Shown here: one piece after another, positions 20,930 through 28,507 of the stretch
How positions within the stretch are numbered: position 1 is the stretch's first letter
Layout: the number at the start of each line of letters is the position of its first letter
From: Streptomyces lasiicapitis
Lineage (GTDB): Bacteria; Actinomycetota; Actinomycetes; Streptomycetales; Streptomycetaceae
Length of the DNA stretch: 64,000 nt
Assembly (NCBI RefSeq): GCF_014646335.1
Contig: NZ_BMNG01000003.1
Span: 248,001 to 312,000, forward strand
Reading direction: 5' to 3'
Position numbers and translations under genes: made by a program
The notes under the pieces: model-generated
Database searches by the model: none
Told to the model about the DNA's origin: nothing
What the model saw: only the letters and a program-made list of their open reading frames with translations

Positions 20930-21775
20930 TCAGATGACAGCGATCCCGAGGGGCGGACCCCTGGACGTGATGGCGTGTACGAGGAGCAGGCGCCGCGCGT
21001 TGCGGGCGCGGAAGTCCCGGCGCGGGCGCAGTCGCGGCCGGTGCGGGGGCGGCGGCAGCCGCAGCGCGAGCCGCAGCGGCGCGACGATCCAGCCCGCGAC
21101 GGCGCGGCCGACGCGGAACGCGGCACGTTCGCCGTACGCGAGCCACAGGCCGCACAGGAGCGCGGCCAGCAGGTGCGCGGCGAGCATGCCGAGGGGCGAC
21201 ATGCCGCCCATGTCGTGCCCGGAGTGCATGCCGTCCATGCCGCCCGCGCCGCCGCCCATATCGCCCATACCGGCCATGTCGTGGGCGCCGGAGGAGTGGG
21301 CGGAGGAGCTGGAGGCCCCGGAGGCGATGGTCTCCTGCATGCCCATCGAATGCTGGGCGTGCCCCGGCGGCGGCCCGTCGAGGCGGTCGGCGAGACCCGC
21401 GTCGGTGACGGCGCGCACCGCGTCCGCCTCCGGCATCGGCGCCGAACCGCCCGCCCCGCACAGCAGATGGCGGGCCCACTGCTGGGCGAGCGAGGCACCG
21501 CCGCCCGTGGACGCGTGGGCCGCGGCCTGCGCGAACGAGAACCAGGTGTGCAGGGCGGCCTGGGCCACGACGGACGCGGCGGTGACCGTGAGGACGCCGC
21601 GCTCGCGGTCGGCGAGGAGCCAGGCACCCGCGAAGGTGGCGGCGGCCGCGCCGGACAGCGCCCACCAGGGCAGCGGAGCCGACGACATCAGGGCGTGGCC
21701 GGTGCTCGCGAGCAGCACACAGGCGGCTGCGAACACCGCAGCCCGTACCGCGCGACAGTCTCGGCCCCCAGTCAT
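20930..21775 (-). CDS. Membrane protein with a Met/His-rich loop (DUF5134-like), possible copper-related
   Basis: This 281-residue protein has three N-terminal hydrophobic segments (residues about 10-30, 35-55 and 62-85). A long polar loop follows, with a Met/His/Gly-rich patch (MGMQETI, HDMAGMGDMGGG, MDGMHSGHDMGGM), then one or two more membrane segments and a basic tail. The layout resembles DUF5134 membrane proteins of actinobacteria; that name is from memory. Clustered Met and His residues commonly bind copper, which suggests but does not prove a role in copper handling. The ATG at 21775 has GAGG five bases upstream. The gene lies upstream of the ECF sigma gene on the same strand. Confidence 0.72.
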   Translation of the reverse strand: MTGGRDCRAVRAAVFAAACVLLASTGHALMSSAPLPWWALSGAAAATFAGAWLLADRERGVLTVTAASVVAQAALHTWFSFAQAAAHASTGGGASLAQQWARHLLCGAGGSAPMPEADAVRAVTDAGLADRLDGPPPGHAQHSMGMQETIASGASSSSAHSSGAHDMAGMGDMGGGAGGMDGMHSGHDMGGMSPLGMLAAHLLAALLCGLWLAYGERAAFRVGRAVAGWIVAPLRLALRLPPPPHRPRLRPRRDFRARNARRLLLVHAITSRGPPLGIAVI

Positions 21776-21967
21776 GGCGGCCTCATCTTTGCATCCGCCT
21801 CACGGCGGCAACGGGCGGGTCCGGAATGTTCCGCCACCGCCGGGTCGGTGTGGCCCGGGTCACGGCACGGCCCGGGAACCCGCGCGGGCCCGCATCCGAC
21901 TCCTGCGAGAGGCACGGCCGCGGGCTGTGGCCTGTGGGCTGTCGGGGACTTGCCGGGGAGTGGCCGA

Positions 21968-23251
21968 GTGGGAACTGAGGACGCGGGGCGCGAGCCGCCG
22001 GAGGCACCTGACGTACCGGAGGCACCTGACGTACGTGTGGCGCCCGACGCAACAGGAGCACCCACCGGCACCACCGGGGGCGCCCGCGTCCCCACCGCCC
22101 TCCTCACCTCCGCCATGGCCTTCTCCATGCTCCAGCTCTTCCTCCTCGGCGCGCTCGGCCCGCGCCTCGTGGACGAGTTGGACTTCTCACCCACGGTGCT
22201 GGGCCTGACGACGACGATCGGGTTCGGTACGGCCGCCGTCCTGTCGCCCGCGGGCGGCCGGATCGTGGACCGGGTGGGCCCGCGCCGCGCCCTGGCCGCG
22301 CTGCTCCTGCTCTCGGCGGCGGCGCTCGCGCTGATCGGCGCGGCGCCCGGGGCGGGCTTCCTGCTTGCGGCCGTGGCCCTCGGCGGACTGCCGCAGGCCC
22401 TCGCCAACCCGGCGACGAACAAGGCGATCCTGGCCGCCGTGGAACCCGCGCGGCGGGGCGCGGTGACGGGCATGAAGCAGTCCGGCGTCCAACTGGGCGC
22501 GTTCGCGGCGGGCCTGCCCCTCGCGGCGCTCGCGGGGTGGGTCGGCTGGCGCGGCGCGGTGTGGACGGCGGCGGGTGCCGCCGTGGTGACGGCGGGGTGG
22601 GCGCTGCGGGCGCTGCCGCCGGACCCGCCCGCGCGGACGGGTGCGCCGCGCGCGTCTCTCGTACCGCGAGGTGCGATCGCCTGGCTGGCGGCGTTCTCGC
22701 TGCTGCTCGGCTGCGGCATCGCGTCGGTCAACACGTACTTGGCGCTGTACGGGGTGCGTCGCCTCGACATGGGGGCCGGGGCGGCGGGCGCGCTGGTGGC
22801 CGTGCTGGGCGTGGCCGGGGTGGTGGGCCGGGTCGCGTGGTCCAAGGCGGCGCGGCCCGGCCGGGCGGAGTGGCTGCCGGGGTGGCTCGCGGCGGGCGCG
22901 GTGGGCGCGGCGCTGCTCCTGGCAGGGGCGGCGGCGGTGGGCCCGCTGGTGTGGGTGGCGGCGGTGGCCGTGGGCGTGTTCGCGGTGTCGGCCAACGCGG
23001 TCTCCATGGTCCTGGTCATGCAACGCGCGGCCCCGGGCCACGCGGGCCAGGACTCGGCCCTGGTCTCAGCAGGCTTCTTCACGGGCTTCGCCCTGGGCCC
23101 ACCCCTCTTCGGCCTCCTCGCCGCGTCGGACCGCTACGGGTGGGGCTGGTCCTTGGTGGCGGCGGAGTTCGCGGCGGCGTGCGGGGTGGGGTTGGTGTGG
23201 GCGGTACGGGAGCGGGGCCTTGCCCGGCAGACGACGGGCCCGGTCCGATGA
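21968..23251 (+). CDS. MFS transporter
   Basis: This 427-residue protein has about twelve hydrophobic segments. The signature between helices 2 and 3 reads GGRIVDRVGPRRALAALLLL. A central break of charged residues (DPPARTGAPRA) separates two six-helix halves. I chose the GTG at 21968 because GGGGAG lies seven bases upstream and it leaves only a short, repetitive polar leader (PPEAPDVPEAPDV). The substrate is unknown. The stop codon overlaps the next start (ATGA at 23248), so translation is probably coupled to the short duplicate frame and then to the GH88-like gene. Export or import of a sugar-derived compound is possible. Confidence 0.88.
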   Translation: MGTEDAGREPPEAPDVPEAPDVRVAPDATGAPTGTTGGARVPTALLTSAMAFSMLQLFLLGALGPRLVDELDFSPTVLGLTTTIGFGTAAVLSPAGGRIVDRVGPRRALAALLLLSAAALALIGAAPGAGFLLAAVALGGLPQALANPATNKAILAAVEPARRGAVTGMKQSGVQLGAFAAGLPLAALAGWVGWRGAVWTAAGAAVVTAGWALRALPPDPPARTGAPRASLVPRGAIAWLAAFSLLLGCGIASVNTYLALYGVRRLDMGAGAAGALVAVLGVAGVVGRVAWSKAARPGRAEWLPGWLAAGAVGAALLLAGAAAVGPLVWVAAVAVGVFAVSANAVSMVLVMQRAAPGHAGQDSALVSAGFFTGFALGPPLFGLLAASDRYGWGWSLVAAEFAAACGVGLVWAVRERGLARQTTGPVR

Positions 23252-23403
23252 CGGCCCGGCCCGGTCCTGCGTGCGAGACCGCGTACGAGGCCGTGGCCGT
23301 GCCCCGGGACGAGGTCGGCGCGCGGTTTCCGTTGTCCGCGGTCCCCGGCACGGAAAGATGGGCGAGGCCGCTGTGTGGGTCCTGGACGGGGGGCTTGTGG
23401 TGA
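23248..23403 (+). pseudogene. Truncated duplicate of the 5' end of the next gene (51 codons)
   Basis: The ATG overlaps the transporter stop (ATGA) and the frame ends in TGA after 51 codons. Its product (MTARPGPACETAYEAVAVPR, then DEVGARFPLSAVPGT and GSWTGGLW) closely copies the start of the GH88-like protein immediately downstream (DETAY, ETAYEAV, GEVGARFPLSADPGT, GSWTGGFW). The DNA is also similar. The stop overlaps the downstream GTG (GTGA). This looks like a partial tandem duplication in which one copy lost its remaining coding sequence. It might still be translated and act only as a coupling leader. Confidence 0.75.
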
Positions 23404-24551
23404 CGGCCTGGCCCCGCTCCGCGGACGAGACCGCGTACCAGCCCCTGTACGAGACGGCATACGAGGCCGTGCTCGGGCGCGTGGCCGTGGCCCGGGGCGA
23501 GGTCGGCGCCCGGTTTCCGCTGTCCGCCGACCCCGGCACCGGAGCGTGGAAGACGACCCGGCGCGGGTCCTGGACCGGCGGCTTCTGGGCGGGGCTGCTG
23601 TGGCTGCGTGCCCGGCACACCGGCGACCCGGCGGACCGCGCGGCGGCCGAGGCGTGCACCGCGCGCCTCGCCGACTGGGCCGGGGCGGACACCGCCACAC
23701 GCGGCCTGATCCTCTGGTACGGCACGGCCCTGGCCCCCGACTCGACGGCGGCCACCACCCTCCGCGCCCACGCCGCCCGCACCTGCCTCACCGCACTCGA
23801 CCCCCAACTCGGCCTCGTCCCCTGGGGCTCGGCCTTCGGCGGCCCCCGCCTGCTCGCTCGCGCGGACGCGGTACCGGGCCTCGTACCCCTCCTCGCCTCG
23901 GCAGGCCCGCAGGGCAGTGACGCGGCGGCGTCCCACCTGCACCGCCACCTCGACCTGTGCGTCGATGCCACGCCCCGCCTCGCCCCCGCCTGGGAGCACA
24001 CCCCCACCACCGGCTGGCGCCCCCTCGCCGAACCGGCCCCCGGCTGGAGCCGCGGCCGAGCCTGGCTCCTGCTCGCCGTCGCGGACGCGTCGGTACGCCG
24101 TGACGGTGCCGTCGGGGACCCCGACCACCTGCGTGCGGTGGCGACACGGCTGGGGGCACCGCTGCCCGGAGGACGCCCCGAGGCGGGCGCGGCGCCGCCC
24201 GGCGACGACGTGACGTCATCCCCCCTGGTCCCACCCGCCGACGAAGACCACCCCGACGGCCCCCTGGACACCTCCGCCGCAGCCATCACGGCCGTCGCCC
24301 TGCTCAAACTCGCCCTGCTGCCCGGCGCGGAGGCCTGCGCGCGCCGAGCGGAGGCGATCGTGCACCGCCTGATCAGCAAGCACCTGACCGGAACCGGAAC
24401 CGGCACCACCCGCCCACCGGGCATGCTCCTCGACGGCTGCCACGACGCCCCCACCCGAACGGCCGTCCGCCACGAACTGATCTGGGGCGACTTCTACTTG
24501 GCCCTGGCCCTGGCCGCCCTGACGGGCAAGGCGGACCTGCGCGACGTATGA
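23400..24551 (+). CDS. GH88-like (unsaturated glucuronyl hydrolase family) protein
   Basis: This 383-residue protein resembles (alpha/alpha)6-barrel hydrolases of family GH88/GH105. Motifs that fit are GSWTGGFWAGLLWL near the N-terminus, PGWSRGRAWLLLAVADA in the middle and LDTSAAAITAVALLKLA toward the C-terminus. Known members remove unsaturated uronic acids from polysaccharide-lyase products. There is no signal peptide, so it is likely cytoplasmic. The GTG at 23400 overlaps the stop of the truncated duplicate (GTGA), so it should be translationally coupled. A low-complexity insert (EAGAAPPGDDVTSSPLVPP) lies around residue 265. The family call is moderately sure; the substrate is unknown. Confidence 0.72.
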   Translation: MTAWPRSADETAYQPLYETAYEAVLGRVAVARGEVGARFPLSADPGTGAWKTTRRGSWTGGFWAGLLWLRARHTGDPADRAAAEACTARLADWAGADTATRGLILWYGTALAPDSTAATTLRAHAARTCLTALDPQLGLVPWGSAFGGPRLLARADAVPGLVPLLASAGPQGSDAAASHLHRHLDLCVDATPRLAPAWEHTPTTGWRPLAEPAPGWSRGRAWLLLAVADASVRRDGAVGDPDHLRAVATRLGAPLPGGRPEAGAAPPGDDVTSSPLVPPADEDHPDGPLDTSAAAITAVALLKLALLPGAEACARRAEAIVHRLISKHLTGTGTGTTRPPGMLLDGCHDAPTRTAVRHELIWGDFYLALALAALTGKADLRDV

Positions 24552-24602
24552 CGTACGAGGCATGACGAACGACGCACGCCGGATGACGCACGAGGCATGA
24601 CG
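24548..24602. repeat. 20-bp direct repeat between convergent genes
   Basis: ATGACGTACGAGGCATGACG at 24548-24567 recurs at 24583-24602 with one mismatch (C for T). It starts in the last codons of the GH88-like gene and ends just before the stop of the convergent acyl-CoA dehydrogenase. No function is evident. Confidence 0.85.
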
Positions 24603-24604
24603 CC

Positions 24605-25822
24605 CTAGACGTACCCGCCCAGCACCCGCCGCGCCACCGACGTGATGTGCGACTCGTCCGGCCCGTCGAGGATCCGTGCCGCGCGCCCGGTGCGCAGGAG
24701 CGCGGGCAGTGCGGTGTCCGGGCCGAGTCCGGCCGCGCCGTGGACCTGGATGGCCGCGTCCACGACCTGCTGGAGCGTGCGCGCGGCCGCGACCTTGGCG
24801 AGGCCCACCTCGACGTGGGCGTCCTCGCCCGTGGCGAGCCGCGCCACGGCCTCGTGGACCAGCGGACGCGTCGTACGCAGCGCGAGCAGCGACTCGAAGA
24901 CATGGCGCTGGACGAGCTGCTGGGAGGAGAGCGGGCCGCGCGACCCCGTGCGGGTGACGGCGCGGGCGGCCATCAGGTCGAAGGCCCGCTGGGCCTGCCC
25001 GAGCCAGCGCAGACAGCGCAGGGTACGGCCGAGTTGGAGCCGTTCCCCGGCGACGGCGAGGGCGGCTCCGCGTGCGCCGACGAGGTGGTCGGCGGGTACG
25101 CGTACGCCGTCGAACGCGATCTCCCACTGCCCGCTCGCACCCAGGACGGGCAGTTCGCGTACGAGGCGGAAGCCGGGGGACGCGGTGGGCACGAGGAAGA
25201 GGGACAGACCGTCGCGGTCGGGCGGCGCGCCGTCGGTGCGGGCGAGCACGGTGACGAGGTCGGCGCCGCCCGCGCCCGAGGTGAACCACTTGCGGCCGGT
25301 GAGCCGCCAACTCCCGTCCGGCTCGCGGGTGGCGCGGGTGGCGGTGAGGAAGGGGTCGGTGCCCGGTACGTCGGGTTCGGTCATGGCGTAGCAGGTGCGG
25401 AGGTCGCCGGCGACGAGGCCGGTGAGGTACTCCTCGCGGATGCGTACGGTGCCGTGGGCGCGCAGCATCAGTACGTCGAGCAGCGGCGCGGACCCGAGGA
25501 CGGCGGGCCCGTGGTCACTGGCCCCCTCGACCTCGGCGAACGCCGCGTACCGCTCCAGACAGAGCCCCTGCCCACCCCACTCGGCGGGCAACGGCAGCGC
25601 CCACAACCCCGCCCGCCGGGCCCGCTCCTGCAACTCCCGCAGCACGGCGTCGGCACGCGGTCCACCGGCGTCCAGGAGCCCTTCATGCGGCACGACATGC
25701 TCGGCGACGAAGGCGGCAACCCGCCCGGGAAGCCCGTCGGACGCCGGACCCGCACCGCCTGACGCCGCCACCCCACCCCCCGCCCGCGCTCCCGCCACAT
25801 CCCGCTCACTCAGCTCCGCCAC
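24605..25822 (-). CDS. Acyl-CoA dehydrogenase family protein
   Basis: This roughly 405-residue flavoprotein has the acyl-CoA dehydrogenase layout. An N-terminal helical domain (LWALPLPAEWGGQGL) is followed by the middle beta domain with the FAD-contact motif CYAMTEPDVPGTDP and WRLTGRKWFTSGA. The C-terminal helical domain contains QVHGAAGLGPDTALP and ends near RILDGPDESHITSVARRVLG. The start is uncertain: the frame is open upstream to 26362, but that would overlap the divergent CoA-transferase gene. The GTG at 25822, five bases past GGAGG, gives a normal family length. Together with the CoA-transferase and acyl-CoA ligase it suggests a small acyl-CoA catabolic locus with an unknown substrate. 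Confidence 0.88.
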   Translation of the reverse strand: MAELSERDVAGARAGGGVAASGGAGPASDGLPGRVAAFVAEHVVPHEGLLDAGGPRADAVLRELQERARRAGLWALPLPAEWGGQGLCLERYAAFAEVEGASDHGPAVLGSAPLLDVLMLRAHGTVRIREEYLTGLVAGDLRTCYAMTEPDVPGTDPFLTATRATREPDGSWRLTGRKWFTSGAGGADLVTVLARTDGAPPDRDGLSLFLVPTASPGFRLVRELPVLGASGQWEIAFDGVRVPADHLVGARGAALAVAGERLQLGRTLRCLRWLGQAQRAFDLMAARAVTRTGSRGPLSSQQLVQRHVFESLLALRTTRPLVHEAVARLATGEDAHVEVGLAKVAAARTLQQVVDAAIQVHGAAGLGPDTALPALLRTGRAARILDGPDESHITSVARRVLGGYV

Positions 25823-25970
25823 CGCTTCCTCCAGTTCGTCGGGAACCCGCGGGCCCGGGCGCCCGACTGTCTCTCCATGGAACTGGTCGGCTGCCGACGG
25901 CCTCGGGTTCCCGCGTTCGGAACGACCCCGGCGGGCCTTGTCCCGTGCCGGGAGAGGAGACACGACTGAC

Positions 25971-27893
25971 ATGACGTCACCACCCCTCACCACCGCACAG
26001 ACCACCGCCCGGCCCCTGGAAGCGCTCCGCTGCGACATCGGCGGACCGCCCGAGCTGACGCGGGTCGTCGCCGAACATCTGCGTCTGCTCGGAGCCGAGA
26101 CCCATGGCACACCGGGCGACGGCGGGACCGTGGGTGCCCCCGATGCCCGGGGTGCTACGAGTGCCCACGTCGCCCTCGCCGGGGCCGGGTTCGGCCTGGT
26201 GACGGCCGAGGTGCTCTGGGCGGAGCCGGAGGGCGCTGCCTCGCGCGACGCCGTAGCCTCCGGCCAAAGGGACGCCGTGGCGCCCGGCAGCCACACCCCT
26301 GCCCCCCACCGGCTCCTGCCCGCCCAAGACGAACCCACCGTCCAAGCAGCCACCGGCATCATGGCCGTGCACGGGCGCCGCGACGGCGCCCCGCGCGGGC
26401 TCGGCGCCGACTACGCGGCCACCGCCGCGGGCGTCCTCGCCGTCCAGGGCCTGCTGGCCCAGCTCCTCGCGCAGGCGCGCGGCGGCGAGGCGCGTACGGC
26501 GGGACGTGTGCGTACCAGCGCCGCCCGCGCGGGGCTGCTCGCCGTGTCGCAGTACTTCGCCGCGACCGGCGCCGACGAGGGCGAGGCGGCCGAACTCGCC
26601 CCGGGCGGTCCCCCGTTCACCTCCGCCGACGGCACCCTCTTCGAGCTGGAGACCCTCGACCCCGGCGCCTGGGCGGCGTTCTGGCGTGCCCTCGACGCCC
26701 CGCCGGAGGCGATACGCGGCGGCTGGCGCCCCTTCCAGTTCCGGTACGCCACCGCCTGCGCCCCCTTCCCCGAAGCCCTGCACACCACGGCCCGCGGCCA
26801 CCGCTGGACACGTGTCCAGGAGGCGGCCGCCGCGTCCGGCGCCGAGGTGTGCGCTCTGCGCACCCTCGCCGGGCGGGCCGCGGAGTACGACGGCGCGGCC
26901 CCCTGGTCCCTGGCCCGGCTCAGCCCGGCCGCCCCGCCACCGAGGGAGCGGGACAGTCAACTGCCCACCGCCGACGCCCCGTTGGCGGGGCTCACCGTCC
27001 TGGAGGCGGGCCGCCGCATCCAGGCCCCGCTGGCCGCCCACCTGCTGCGCCTCCTCGGCGCCGACGTCGTCCGCGTCGAGCCGCCGGGCGGCGACCCGCT
27101 GCGCGGCATGCCGCCCGCCTGCGACGGCGTCTCGGCCCGCTGGCTGGCCCTCAACCGCGGCAAGCGCGCCGTCGAGGCCGACATCAAGTCGCCCTCCGGA
27201 CGCCGCCGCCTGCGCGAACTCGTCGCCGGCGCGGACGTGTTCCTGCACAACTGGGCTCCCGGCAAGGCCGCCCAGCTCGGCCTGGACGCCGCCGACCTGG
27301 CCGCCGTCAACCCCGGCCTGGTGTACGCGTACACCAGCGGCTGGGCCGACCGGCTCGACGACGCCCCCATGGGCACGGACTTCATGGTCCAGGCCCGCAC
27401 GGCCGTCGGCGAGGCGGTGCGCCCGGCCGACGAGCCGCCCGCGCCCTCCTTGATGACCCTCCTCGACGTACTCGGCGGCCTCCTCGGCGCGGAGGCCGTC
27501 CTCGCCGGACTGCTCCTGCGCGAACGCAACGGCGGCCTCGGCGTTCGCGTCGACTCCTCCCTCCTCGCCGCCGCCGACACCCTCACCGCCCCCGCCCTGC
27601 GCCGCGCCGCCCGGGGCACCGACCCCCGCCCGCCCGCGGGCTTCCGCCGCCCCCTGCGCACCGCCGACGGCTGGCTCGCCCCGACCGACACCTGCGCGGC
27701 AGCGGCAGCGGCGTACGACCTGACCGCCCTGCCCACACCCCGGGCCCTGACCCTCCTCAACTCCCACGGCCTGACGGCGACTCCGGTGACGACGGACCTA
27801 GCGTCCCTCCACACCGACCCCCGCTTCGCCGGGTCGATCGGCCGAGACACACACGGCGCCCCCGTGGTCCCGGACCCGTGGACCTTCACATGA
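25971..27893 (+). CDS. Class III CoA-transferase (CaiB/BaiF family), two-domain fusion
   Basis: This 640-residue protein is about twice the length of the core CoA-transferase domain. The C-terminal half is clearly a CaiB/BaiF domain: LAGLTVLEAGRRIQAPLAAH, LLRLLGADVVRVEPPGGDPLR, RWLALNRGKRAVEADIKS, FLHNWAPGKAAQLGL, and PGLVYAYTSGW. The N-terminal half (residues about 60-300) is a divergent second copy containing GIMAVHGRRDG and ATAAGVLAVQGLLA. Such enzymes move CoA between carboxylic acids. The ATG at 25971 follows a strong ribosome site (GGAGAGGAGA). The expected catalytic Asp of the family cannot be placed with confidence by eye. Genes for a divergent acyl-CoA dehydrogenase and a downstream acyl-CoA ligase flank it. 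Confidence 0.87.
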   Translation: MTSPPLTTAQTTARPLEALRCDIGGPPELTRVVAEHLRLLGAETHGTPGDGGTVGAPDARGATSAHVALAGAGFGLVTAEVLWAEPEGAASRDAVASGQRDAVAPGSHTPAPHRLLPAQDEPTVQAATGIMAVHGRRDGAPRGLGADYAATAAGVLAVQGLLAQLLAQARGGEARTAGRVRTSAARAGLLAVSQYFAATGADEGEAAELAPGGPPFTSADGTLFELETLDPGAWAAFWRALDAPPEAIRGGWRPFQFRYATACAPFPEALHTTARGHRWTRVQEAAAASGAEVCALRTLAGRAAEYDGAAPWSLARLSPAAPPPRERDSQLPTADAPLAGLTVLEAGRRIQAPLAAHLLRLLGADVVRVEPPGGDPLRGMPPACDGVSARWLALNRGKRAVEADIKSPSGRRRLRELVAGADVFLHNWAPGKAAQLGLDAADLAAVNPGLVYAYTSGWADRLDDAPMGTDFMVQARTAVGEAVRPADEPPAPSLMTLLDVLGGLLGAEAVLAGLLLRERNGGLGVRVDSSLLAAADTLTAPALRRAARGTDPRPPAGFRRPLRTADGWLAPTDTCAAAAAAYDLTALPTPRALTLLNSHGLTATPVTTDLASLHTDPRFAGSIGRDTHGAPVVPDPWTFT

Positions 27894-28507
27894 GGCCCGC
27901 CCCCGGCCCCTGAACGGCGCGGCAGACGGGTCCGCCGACCGGCTGCGTCGGTACGCCCGGGATTCTCGGTACGCCGGATGCCCTCGTCAGGTGGGGCCCG
28001 GGCCTGCGGGGCGGTGGGTTCCGGATCTCGGGGCCCGGCACCTGGGTCCGGATCCCCGGATCCCCGGCGTTCGGGTCTGCGGGGTTCTGGGTTCCGGGCT
28101 CGCGGGCCCAGGCGCCCCGGAGTTCAGCTCTCGGCCTTCGGGGCTCGGATCTTCGAGTCCTGTGTCCCGGGGCCTCGGGTCCCAGTCCTCAGTCCCCGGC
28201 TCCCAGTCCCCGGCCTCCAGGCCCGGCGCTTGATTTCCCGGCCCGAGCCCGCCCTCCTCCACCCGGCCCACACCCCCAGCTGACTCCCCGAGATTCGGCA
28301 ACCCTCCGGGAGCCGAGGCGCAGGGCCCGACCCAGAGACAAGCCCACACACCTGCCCCGAAACCAGCCCCTCCAGCGAAGCCCCGAAGCCCCGAAGCCCC
28401 GAAGCCCCGAAGTCCGACCCGGGGTCCAAGCCACAGGCCCCGGACGGCCCGCCCCCGGACGGCCCCCTCCCCTCCCAAGCCACTCCCAAGCCCCTCAGGA
28501 GCCCCCA
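27894..28507. other. 614-base low-complexity intergenic region
   Basis: No gene is visible. The first half (about 27960-28250) is built from drifting short phrases such as TTCCGGG, CCCAGTCC and GGGGCTCGG. The second half is strongly C-rich on the plus strand. It contains a perfect 8-bp tandem repeat (28377-28412) and repeats of CCCCGGACGGCCC near 28438-28466 and of TCCCAAGCC near 28476-28494. It must hold the promoter of the acyl-CoA ligase gene, but no clear promoter elements stand out. Confidence 0.7.
28377..28412. repeat. 8-bp tandem repeat GAAGCCCC, 4.5 copies
   Basis: GAAGCCCC is repeated four times in a row and followed by GAAG, about 100 bases upstream of the acyl-CoA ligase start. 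The strand asymmetry (G/A- and C-rich) and perfect copies suggest slippage expansion. Confidence 0.95.

Noticed and set aside
28377..28412. Short direct repeats considered as a CRISPR array
   Set aside because: Units are 8 bp with no spacers and no cas genes nearby; simple tandem repeat.
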